A DNA stretch of 11,373 nt, from assembly GCA_030618475.1 (NCBI GenBank), contig JAUXDG010000073.1:1-11373 (forward strand). The letters are read 5' to 3'. A program made the position numbers and the translations under genes. Shown piece after piece: positions 1 to 5,651 of the stretch. Positions within the stretch are counted from its first letter, which is position 1. Each line of letters starts with the position of its first letter. This stretch comes from Gammaproteobacteria bacterium. GTDB taxonomy: Bacteria > Pseudomonadota > Gammaproteobacteria > DSM-19610. Under the pieces are notes generated by a model. That model was not told the origin of the DNA. It worked only from the letters and a program-made list of their open reading frames with translations, and made no database searches.

Positions 1-77
1 GCCGGTGTAGGGGCGGCCAGTGCTGGGGCGGTGAATAGCAGTATTGTGATGAATATTAGAACTAGACGTCTAATCAT
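1..77 (-). CDS. Exported protein of unknown function, N-terminal fragment
   Basis: Only the first 25 codons lie in the window; the rest is beyond the left edge. The reading frame begins MIRRLVLIFITILLFTAPAL and continues AAPTP. This is a textbook Sec signal peptide: two arginines, a hydrophobic core of about 14 residues, then an Ala-Leu-Ala-Ala cleavage region. There is no lipobox cysteine, so the mature protein should be periplasmic or secreted. The start is supported by an AGGAG-type Shine-Dalgarno about 7 bases upstream (GAGGAGATCATC before the ATG). The mature part is not visible, so no function can be given. The gene is transcribed away from the long non-coding stretch to its right. Confidence 0.6.
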   Translation of the reverse strand, partial: MIRRLVLIFITILLFTAPALAAPTP

Positions 78-267
78 GATGATCTCCTCGACTTTACGTG
101 GTTGTCTTTCCGTGAATGCAAATGGCAGAACATAACCCAACCGCGCGCATTTTAAAGATCGCGTCATAGAAAGTAATTGACTGAGATCAGATAAAGAGGA
201 CAAAGGGATTATTCTTCACAGACCTTGCCCGGCAGCATTGACGGTCATTCAATTACAGCTATTAATC

Positions 268-305
268 CATAGCAACATTGCGTTGTTATGCTGACAAAGA
301 GTCAG
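268..305. repeat. Two adjacent small stem-loops
   Basis: Bases 268-290 form CATAGCAAC / GTTGTTATG around a 5-base loop (nine pairs, one of them G-U). Bases 291-305 follow at once with CTGAC / GTCAG around the 5-base loop AAAGA. There is no T-run after either, so they are not an obvious terminator. They could be a REP-like element, a protein-binding dyad or chance; no second copy is visible in this window. Confidence 0.35.
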
Positions 306-315
306 TGACAACTGC

Positions 316-468
316 ATGTCAGCACTGCTGTCAATCACCTGTGTGACGGCCTGGGTGTATTCGCTGACCCTGCTGCCGGCACTGTTGTTGATGCTGCCGC
401 TCAGGGTGCGTCGTAAAAAAACGCTGGCGGTGGACAGACAAGCCGACGGTCACTATTACCCCGTATAA
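316..468 (+). pseudogene. Fragment resembling the end of an RND/MMPL exporter membrane module
   Basis: A 50-codon frame starts MSALLSITCVTAWVYSLTLL and continues PALLLMLPLRVRRKK, then a polar tail with VDRQAD. The pattern of a hydrophobic helix ending in S-L-T-L-L-P-A-L-L, a second Leu-rich stretch and a basic cluster is what one sees at the last helix of the first transmembrane module of predicted RND/MMPL exporters, where a DR-x-AD-like segment also follows. Complete proteins of that family are roughly 750 to 900 residues, so this would be a small remnant. An in-frame stop lies at 292-294, other frames upstream show no matching segment, and no Shine-Dalgarno precedes the ATG. The alternative is a genuine small membrane protein. 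The family resemblance is by eye and needs a profile search. Confidence 0.4.
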
Positions 469-509
469 ATACCAATTGAATAAACTGGACTGGCGTCTAC
501 ACTTGCGAT

Positions 510-537
510 ACCTGACCAATTAGCTCAGGTTTATAAT
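510..537 (+). promoter_or_regulatory. Inverted repeat abutting a perfect TATAAT box
   Basis: ACCTGA (510-515) and TCAGGT (525-530) form a perfect 6-bp dyad with a 9-base centre. It ends one base before TATAAT at 532-537. The position expected for a -35 box overlaps the left arm and matches TTGACA poorly. This is the layout of a regulator-dependent promoter, with transcription starting near 544, and it could serve the small ORF at 617. It may also be chance. Confidence 0.3.
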
Positions 538-616
538 GCCGATAAGTGAGCACGACCTGACCACATGCGGCAGTGGACGTCGTGATAAATAAATGCCGCG
601 AATGGAGAAATACTGT

Positions 617-751
617 ATGCCACCTCTGCCAAGGACGCTGGATAGAACTGCCAAACAGACCACCCGGCCCTCAGATCTCAAATGGATTCTGGCGGCCGTT
701 TCCGTTGTATTTACCACAACGCTGGTGATCATGCTGAATGATCACTTGTAA
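617..751 (+). CDS. Possible 44-residue single-pass membrane protein
   Basis: The frame ATG 617 to TAA 751 encodes MPPLPRTLDRTAKQTTRPSD followed by LKWILAAVSVVFTTTLVIML and a short NDHL tail. It thus has a basic, proline-containing N-terminal segment of about 20 residues, one hydrophobic helix of about 18 to 20 residues, and four residues after it. The positive charge before the helix predicts an N-in orientation. A GGAG Shine-Dalgarno lies about 9 bases upstream of the ATG (AATGGAGAAATACTGT), and a possible promoter ends about 80 bases upstream. I do not recognise a family. The segment LDR...LKW...LND also loosely resembles the linker and first helix of the second RND/MMPL module, so it could be a second piece of the same decayed exporter as 316-468. 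Confidence 0.4.
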   Translation: MPPLPRTLDRTAKQTTRPSDLKWILAAVSVVFTTTLVIMLNDHL

Positions 752-754
752 GAG

Positions 755-785
755 AACAGACCTCACCCGGAAAACAGACCTCACC
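755..785. repeat. Short direct repeat, 13 bp, 18-bp spacing
   Basis: AACAGACCTCACC occurs at 755-767 and again at 773-785 with five bases between the copies. A related AAACAGACCACCCGG-like sequence lies near 653-667, inside the small ORF. The repeats may be a local duplication or a pair of same-face binding sites; nothing in the sequence decides between them. Confidence 0.5.
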
Positions 786-868
786 AGTGGACAATGCGGG
801 CGGCGGCACGGCGCGGAATGCCTGTGCCGGCGGCGTGTGCGTGATGCGTAACCGCTGATCACATGATG

Positions 869-897
869 TTGAGACCATCAGCGTCTTAATCTACAAT
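869..897 (+). promoter_or_regulatory. Sigma-70-type promoter for the OmpA-domain gene
   Basis: TTGAGA at 869-874 and TACAAT at 892-897 are separated by exactly 17 bases. Each hexamer differs from the consensus by one base. Transcription would start near 904 and give a leader of about 115 bases to the ATG at 1018. A perfect 7-bp dyad, CGCTGAT (853-859) and ATCAGCG (877-883), straddles the -35 box and could be an operator, which is inference. Confidence 0.55.
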
Positions 898-917
898 ATC
901 TAGTGTCCGTTTGTACC

Positions 918-935
918 ATACCCGTTTCAGGGTAT
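918..935 (+). other. Small stem-loop in the leader of the OmpA-domain gene
   Basis: ATACCC (918-923) and GGGTAT (930-935) pair perfectly around a 6-base loop, just downstream of the predicted transcription start. With six pairs it is of modest stability. It may protect the 5' end or bind a regulator; no known riboswitch pattern is seen. Confidence 0.35.
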
Positions 936-1017
936 ACCGCTTGGCGGCGCTTTGCAGATATTGCGTCGAGGCGAAAGCGGACCCTGGCTGATCGCGTCAA
1001 CGGAGGGAAACCGCTGG

Positions 1018-2304
1018 ATGAAAACTGTGCTCATTACACTGGCCTTTATCGCCGCTTCACTGTCTCTGATTTCCGCCGCCACCCCGGATCTGACCGGCAG
1101 CGGGCAAACCGCAACAGAAGCAGATCGACAGGCTGATCATCGGACGGCCTACCCGCAACCCGCACAACCACCACCCCACGCCAGAGTTTTTTCCAGTCCC
1201 GCAACACCCTTACCCTCTGAACTGGAGCGGCTGCGTGCCGCACTGGGCAGTAACCGGGAGGAACTGCAGTGGGTGCAGGAACTGCTCCAGCAGGCTGGTG
1301 AAACCCTTTACTGGGCGCAGACGCGGCACCGACAGAGCGCGATCATGCAACGAACGCTCGAGGATCAACTGGCCGCCGTCGCGGTGGCCTATGAGGCGAG
1401 GCAGACCCAGGTGACACAGCTGGCCGATGAACTGAAAGCGGTTAAAGCCTCCCTGTCCGCAAACAACTGGCAGGACAGCGACACCCAGGCACACATCCAG
1501 GCAGTGGAAAACGAACGCGAGCAGCTGCGCCACGCTCTCGCCAACCGCGATCAGCAGCTGGCCCTGATGGAAAAACAACTGCAGACTGCCCGGGCCGACC
1601 TCCAGCAGGCGCAAGCGGAGACAGTGGCAGCCAGGCAGCAAGTGTCCTCCAGTAGCCACGATCAGGATCAAACCTGCCGCACGCAACACGCGGCGCTGAA
1701 CGATCAACTGACAGACCTGCGCCTGTCTGAAACCGATGCCCGGGAATCCCTGCTCAAAGCCAACGCCGCGCGCTACCAGCTGCAGACGGAACTGGCTGGC
1801 TGCAGTGAAAACCTGATCCAGGCCAAAGCCAGTTTCGCCAGCATGGAAGTGGCAGCCGGGCAGCCTCCATCGCCACCGGCCAGGTCCAATGCTGTGCCGG
1901 AACCGGCAGCAGCCGGTAGCGTGGATAGCCCGCGCAAAGACAGTGATGCGGACAGCCTGAGCCACAGTCCGCTATCGCTGCAGGGCGTGAAGTTTCGTTA
2001 TGACTCATCCGAACTCACCGATGAGTCACGCGCTATCCTCGACCAGGTCGCCGCAGTGTTGAGAAAACAAGCGCATGCCCGACATGAAGTCGCGGGCCAC
2101 ACAGACTCCCAGGGAAAGCCGGCCTATAACCTGTGGCTGTCCCAGCGACGTGCCGACACCGTGAGGAAATATCTGATCTCACACGGCGTCGATGCCGGTA
2201 ATCTGAAAGCACGCGGTTATGGTGGTGTACAACCGATCGCGGATAACAGCACCTGGGCGGGCCTGGTCAGCAACCGCCGCGTCGAGTTGCGCGGGATACA
2301 CTGA
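1018..2304 (+). CDS. Exported coiled-coil protein with C-terminal OmpA peptidoglycan-binding domain
   Basis: The product (428 residues) has three parts. Residues 1 to about 21 (MKTVLITLAFIAASLSLISA) are a Sec signal peptide without a lipobox. Residues about 66-276 form a long Gln-, Glu-, Ala- and Leu-rich coiled coil with heptad spacing, followed by a Pro/Ala/Ser-rich linker. Residues about 321-428 form an OmpA/Pal-type domain with VKFRYDSSEL, the GHTDSQG loop (Asp363), LSQRRAD, the GYG...PIADN segment and the NRRVEL motif (Asn419-Leu424). In this family the GHTD aspartate and the NRR arginine bind diaminopimelate in peptidoglycan. It has no beta-barrel, so it probably acts as a periplasmic tether or spacer attached to the cell wall; its partner is unknown. 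The ATG at 1018 is chosen over the in-frame ATG at 952 because GGAGGG lies about 10 bases upstream and the signal peptide starts there; the extra 22 residues would bury it. A strong promoter candidate lies at 869-897. The gene appears to be transcribed alone. Confidence 0.88.
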   Translation: MKTVLITLAFIAASLSLISAATPDLTGSGQTATEADRQADHRTAYPQPAQPPPHARVFSSPATPLPSELERLRAALGSNREELQWVQELLQQAGETLYWAQTRHRQSAIMQRTLEDQLAAVAVAYEARQTQVTQLADELKAVKASLSANNWQDSDTQAHIQAVENEREQLRHALANRDQQLALMEKQLQTARADLQQAQAETVAARQQVSSSSHDQDQTCRTQHAALNDQLTDLRLSETDARESLLKANAARYQLQTELAGCSENLIQAKASFASMEVAAGQPPSPPARSNAVPEPAAAGSVDSPRKDSDADSLSHSPLSLQGVKFRYDSSELTDESRAILDQVAAVLRKQAHARHEVAGHTDSQGKPAYNLWLSQRRADTVRKYLISHGVDAGNLKARGYGGVQPIADNSTWAGLVSNRRVELRGIH

Positions 2305-2503
2305 TGCCATCATCAGGGTGACGTTTGAAGGGTGAGTCAGCGGGAAAAAACGGGTAGGAAGTTCAAAAAATATGTACCTTCAGGGTATTGACTTTTCTGT
2401 GTAGCCTGGAATTAACTGGTGTTTGTTATACACAGGTGTCATGCGCGCATAGGAAAATCCCTGAACAAAGCGTTAATTACCTGACACCCAGTCTATAAAT
2501 GAC

Positions 2504-2531
2504 TTGCAACATATTGTATTTATTATATAAG
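2504..2531 (+). promoter_or_regulatory. Candidate sigma-70-type promoter for lon-rluE
   Basis: TTGCAA (2504-2509) and TATAAG (2526-2531) are separated by 16 bases in a very AT-rich stretch. Transcription would start near 2538, giving a leader of about 140 bases. A second -35-like TTGACT at 2388-2393 has no good -10 partner. I found no convincing sigma-32 (heat-shock) promoter, which is the type that drives lon in E. coli. Confidence 0.4.
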
Positions 2532-2562
2532 ATAGTTTTGGGGCAAAAACGTCCGATTTAAC

Positions 2563-2588
2563 GTAAACGCTGTATTTCCAGCGGTTAC
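2563..2588 (+). other. Stem-loop 1 in the lon leader
   Basis: GTAAACGCTG (2563-2572) and CAGCGGTTAC (2579-2588) pair over 10 positions with one A-G mismatch, around the 6-base loop TATTTC. No T-run follows, so it is not a terminator. It would lie about 25 bases into the predicted lon transcript. Confidence 0.45.
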
Positions 2589-2607
2589 AGTACCTTTCAT
2601 CCACTTA

Positions 2608-2626
2608 ATCCACAAAACCTGTGGAT
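2608..2626 (+). other. Stem-loop or dyad 2 in the lon leader
   Basis: ATCCACA (2608-2614) and TGTGGAT (2620-2626) form a perfect 7-bp inverted repeat around AAACC. It ends 50 bases before the lon ATG. It may be an RNA hairpin or a dimeric-protein site; both arms also resemble the core of DnaA boxes (TTATCCACA) with mismatches. Confidence 0.45.
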
Positions 2627-2676
2627 ATCTTCTCAGACTGAATCAACAGTGTCTTATACCCCTTGAATTCTCTACC

Positions 2677-5115
2677 ATGTCCCCAAACTCTGAAAAACCC
2701 GGAACAGACAAAAAACCAGCTATGGATATAGATCACCCGGAAGACTCCGCCTCGGAAAACACCCCGCCCGCCAGTGAACTGGTTCGGGCCAAGGATATAT
2801 TGCCCGGCGCCATACCGATTCTGCCAACTGCCGAGCGTCCGTTCTTCCCGGGCCAGGTAATCCCGCTGCTGATCAACCCCGAGGAATGGGGCGAGACGAT
2901 TAAAGCGGCACAGGAAAGCGCCAACAGCGTCATCGGGCTGATACTGGTGAAGACCAGGCGCGCTGAACACGCCGGCCTGGATGATTTTTATCGCATGGGG
3001 ACCGCCTGCCGCATCCACCGCGTCAGCCGGATAGACGGCCGCATGCAGGTATTACTGGAAGGTCTGCAACGCTTCCGTATTGCGGAGTGGTTGAACACCA
3101 GTCCTCCCTTTACCGCGCGGGCCGAGTATTTCCCGGAGGAACGTCACGAAGAAATTCCGGAAATCAAAGCGTATGCCATTGCCATCATCAACACCATAAA
3201 GACACTGGTACCGCTGAATCCCTTGTACGGTGAAGAATTCAAGCTGTTCCTGGATAATTTCCATCCCAACGATCCGTCACACCTCGCGGACTTTGCCGCC
3301 AGCCTGACAACTTCCGCCAGGGAGGAACAGCAGGAGGTCCTGGAAGCGATTGACATGCTGACCCGACTGGAACGCGTGCACGTGCTGATCAACAAGGAAC
3401 TTGAGGTCGCCAAGACTCAGGCGGATATCCGTAAACAGGTCGAAGAAGAAATGCAGGACTATCAGCGTGAACACATCCTGCGCGAACAGATGAAGGTCAT
3501 TCAGAAAGAGCTGGGTATATCCAAGGACGACCGCACGGCAGAAGGCGACAAGTTCAAAGAACGCATTGAAGCCCTGACCCTCCCCGCAGCCGCACAGAAG
3601 CGCATCGATGAAGAGATGCAGAAGTTCTCGGTGCTGGAAACCGGTTCACCGGAATACGCCACCACACGAAACTATCTGGACTGGCTGACACAGCTGCCGT
3701 GGGGCCGTTACAGCGAGGATCAACTGGATCTCGACGAGGCCAGGAAGATTCTTGACGAAGATCACGACGGGCTGGCAGACGTCAAACAGCGCATCCTCGA
3801 GTTCATCGCTGTTGGCATCATGAAAGGCGAGGTGTCAGGCTCCATCATTCTGTTTGTCGGCCCTCCCGGTGTCGGCAAGACGTCACTGGGTCGCTCGATC
3901 GCCCGCTCGCTGGGACGCAGGTTTTTCCGCTTTTCACTCGGTGGTATGCGCGATGAGGCGGAAATCAAAGGACATCGGCGTACCTATATCGGTGCCATGC
4001 CGGGCAAGTTTATCCAGGCCTTCAAGGATACCCAGTCGGCCAACCCGGTCATTATGCTGGACGAAATCGACAAGGTGGGTGCCTCTTATCAGGGTGACCC
4101 GGCATCGGCGCTGCTGGAAGTCCTGGACCCGGAACAGAACAGCGATTTCCTGGATCACTACCTGGACGTACCGTTTGATTTGTCCAGGGCATTGTTCATC
4201 TGCACCGCCAACCAGCTCGATACCATCCCCGCTCCGTTACTCGACCGCATGGAAGTCATTCAGCTTTCGGGCTATCTGGCCAGTGAGAAAATGGAAATTG
4301 CCAGGCACCATTTGCTGCCCAGACAACTCGAACGCAACGGCCTGAAAAAACGCGGGCAGTTGCGTATTGACAAGGCTGCACTGCGCAAGATCATCGAGGA
4401 TTATGCGCGCGAGGCCGGTGTACGCCGGCTGGAAAAATACCTGGGTGCGATTGCGCGCAAGTCGGTGGTAAAAATCCTCGAGGGTGAGAAAACCCCTATC
4501 CATGTGCGTGCCGGAGATATCGAGGATTATCTGGGCAAGCCGGTCTTTGCCAGGGAAAAACAGCTTTCCGGTGTAGGCGTGATAACCGGGCTGGCGTGGA
4601 CGGCAATGGGCGGCGCCACTCTGAGTATCGAGGCGACACGTATTCACAGCTTCAGTCGGGGCTTCAAACTCACCGGGCAACTGGGCGATGTGATGCGTGA
4701 GTCCGCAGAAATCGCCTACAGCTATATCCTCTCGACCGCAGAACGCTGGGGGGCATCAGCCGGTTTCTTCGAGGAATCCCTGATACACCTGCACGTACCT
4801 GCGGGCGCCACACCGAAAGACGGCCCCAGCGCCGGCATCACTATGGCCAGCGCCTTATTGTCCCTGGCCAGGAGACGCAAACCGCCACGCAAGCTGGCCA
4901 TGACGGGCGAACTGACCCTTACCGGCCAGGTATTACCCGTGGGTGGCATCCGTGAAAAAGTTATCGCAGCCAGACGCGCCAACATCAAGCAGCTGATCCT
5001 GCCGGAAGCCAATAAAGGCGACTACGAGGAAATCCCGGAGTATATCCGTGAAGGTATCAGCGTACACTTTGCCGAACAGTTCTCGGATGTGGTGCCCCTG
5101 TTGTTCGAGAAGTGA
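2677..5115 (+). CDS. lon: ATP-dependent protease Lon (LonA type)
   Basis: Lon is a cytoplasmic AAA+ serine protease that unfolds and degrades damaged and short-lived regulatory proteins. The product is 812 residues, close to the usual 780 to 820. After a polar extension of about 40 residues comes the N-terminal substrate-binding (LAN) domain with LPTAERPFFPGQVIPLLI. A helical region (QRE...LREQMKVIQKELG) follows. The AAA+ module has Walker A GPPGVGKT at 395-402 and Walker B VIMLDEIDK with Asp462-Glu463. The C-terminal protease domain carries the Ser-Lys dyad: Ser718 in DGPSAG and Lys761 in REKVIAA. The 43-residue spacing equals that of E. coli Lon (679/722). All key residues are intact, so it should be active. 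No clear Shine-Dalgarno precedes the ATG at 2677, nor the in-frame ATG at 2722 (MDIDHPED), so the exact start is less certain than the identity. The gene overlaps rluE by 4 bases. Confidence 0.97.
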   Translation: MSPNSEKPGTDKKPAMDIDHPEDSASENTPPASELVRAKDILPGAIPILPTAERPFFPGQVIPLLINPEEWGETIKAAQESANSVIGLILVKTRRAEHAGLDDFYRMGTACRIHRVSRIDGRMQVLLEGLQRFRIAEWLNTSPPFTARAEYFPEERHEEIPEIKAYAIAIINTIKTLVPLNPLYGEEFKLFLDNFHPNDPSHLADFAASLTTSAREEQQEVLEAIDMLTRLERVHVLINKELEVAKTQADIRKQVEEEMQDYQREHILREQMKVIQKELGISKDDRTAEGDKFKERIEALTLPAAAQKRIDEEMQKFSVLETGSPEYATTRNYLDWLTQLPWGRYSEDQLDLDEARKILDEDHDGLADVKQRILEFIAVGIMKGEVSGSIILFVGPPGVGKTSLGRSIARSLGRRFFRFSLGGMRDEAEIKGHRRTYIGAMPGKFIQAFKDTQSANPVIMLDEIDKVGASYQGDPASALLEVLDPEQNSDFLDHYLDVPFDLSRALFICTANQLDTIPAPLLDRMEVIQLSGYLASEKMEIARHHLLPRQLERNGLKKRGQLRIDKAALRKIIEDYAREAGVRRLEKYLGAIARKSVVKILEGEKTPIHVRAGDIEDYLGKPVFAREKQLSGVGVITGLAWTAMGGATLSIEATRIHSFSRGFKLTGQLGDVMRESAEIAYSYILSTAERWGASAGFFEESLIHLHVPAGATPKDGPSAGITMASALLSLARRRKPPRKLAMTGELTLTGQVLPVGGIREKVIAARRANIKQLILPEANKGDYEEIPEYIREGISVHFAEQFSDVVPLLFEK

Positions 5116-5651
5116 TCGTTCTTTTCAACAAGCCCTTCCATGTGCTGTCACAGTTCACCGGCGAGGCCGACAAAAAGACCCTGGCGGATTATATCGATAT
5201 CGACAATGTCTACGCCGCCGGCAGACTGGACTACGACAGTGAAGGCCTGTTGATTCTTACCGACGACGGCAAAATGCAGCAACGTATTGCCAACCCGAAA
5301 TACGGCAAGCAGAAGCAGTACTGGGTACAGGTCGAGGGAATACCCGCTGAAGAAGATCTTGATCGTTTACGTAACGGGATCGACTTGAAAGATGGCCCCA
5401 GCCGTCCTGCCGGGGTGCAACTGATCGGGCAACCCGATGTGTGGGATCGTGTTCCACCGATTCGGCAACGCAGACATATTCCGACCAGCTGGCTGAACCT
5501 CAGCATCAGCGAAGGCCGTAACCGACAGGTGCGGCGCATGACCGCGCATATCGGTTATCCGACTCTGCGACTTATTCGTCACCGCGTCGGTGACTGGCAG
5601 CTGGACGGTATTGAAGTGGGTGGATACGTTATAAAGAACTATCGGATTTAA
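5112..5651 (+). CDS. rluE: 23S rRNA pseudouridine synthase RluE
   Basis: The product (179 residues) belongs to the RsuA/RluB/RluE/RluF family, which isomerises uridine to pseudouridine in rRNA. E. coli RluE acts on U2457 of 23S rRNA. The start VLFNKPFHVLSQFTGEA, the catalytic loop GRLDYDSEGLL (Asp40), the VQVEGIP segment, NGIDLKDGPSRPAG, PPIRQRRHIPTSWL and the closing NRQVRRMTAHIGYPTLRLIR follow E. coli RluE nearly motif by motif. Like RluE it lacks the N-terminal S4 RNA-binding domain found in RsuA and RluB. The GTG start at 5112 shares the bases GTGA with the lon stop, and there is only a weak Shine-Dalgarno inside lon, which suggests translational coupling. The last 23 bases overlap the end of the convergent peptidase gene. 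Confidence 0.93.
   Translation: MIVLFNKPFHVLSQFTGEADKKTLADYIDIDNVYAAGRLDYDSEGLLILTDDGKMQQRIANPKYGKQKQYWVQVEGIPAEEDLDRLRNGIDLKDGPSRPAGVQLIGQPDVWDRVPPIRQRRHIPTSWLNLSISEGRNRQVRRMTAHIGYPTLRLIRHRVGDWQLDGIEVGGYVIKNYRI

Larger units (their letters stand above)
78..1017. other. Long intergenic region with decayed or small-gene content
   Basis: About 940 bases separate the divergent genes at 77 (minus) and 1018 (plus). No ORF longer than about 70 codons looks real here. The stretch holds two small hairpins (268-305), an RND-exporter-like remnant (316-468), a dyad beside a perfect TATAAT (510-537), a possible 44-codon membrane protein gene (617-751), a 13-bp direct repeat (755-785) and a good promoter for the next gene (869-897). 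I see no tRNA, CRISPR array, transposase or inverted terminal repeats. A mix of gene fragments and unused space suggests an eroding region, but that is inference. Confidence 0.6.
2305..2676. other. AT-rich intergenic region and lon leader
   Basis: These 372 bases separate the OmpA-domain gene from lon. No credible ORF is present and no clear rho-independent terminator follows the upstream stop. The region contains a DnaA-box-like TTATACACA (2426-2434), a dyad GGTGTCA / TGACACC (2435-2441 and 2482-2488), a candidate promoter (2504-2531) and two stem-loops (2563-2588 and 2608-2626) that would lie in the lon leader. Confidence 0.6.

Noticed and set aside
738..851. A 37-codon basic, cysteine-containing plus-strand frame (MITCKRTDLT...)
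   Set aside because: It overlaps the end of the better supported small ORF, lacks a ribosome site, and its composition simply reflects the direct repeat and a GC-rich stretch.
952..1017. Upstream ATG at 952 as the start of the OmpA-domain gene
   Set aside because: It would put 22 polar residues before the signal peptide and has no good ribosome site, whereas the ATG at 1018 has GGAGGG at about 10 bases.
1210..1965. A 251-codon minus-strand open frame
   Set aside because: It is antisense to the coiled coil of the OmpA-domain protein; the Gln/Ala/Leu-rich codons leave the opposite strand without stops. The product has no recognisable domain.
2426..2626. Possible replication origin
   Set aside because: Only one good DnaA-box-like site and two weak ones are present, with no box cluster and no dnaA, dnaN, gidA or rep gene nearby.
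3854..4345. A 163-codon plus-strand frame inside lon
   Set aside because: It lies out of frame within the AAA+ module of lon, whose motifs are all intact, and its product is Arg/Trp/Ser-rich with no family resemblance.
5111..5115. A frameshifted fusion of lon and the pseudouridine synthase
   Set aside because: Both proteins have complete, normal termini for their families, and the GTGA overlap is an ordinary start-stop junction rather than a frameshift site.
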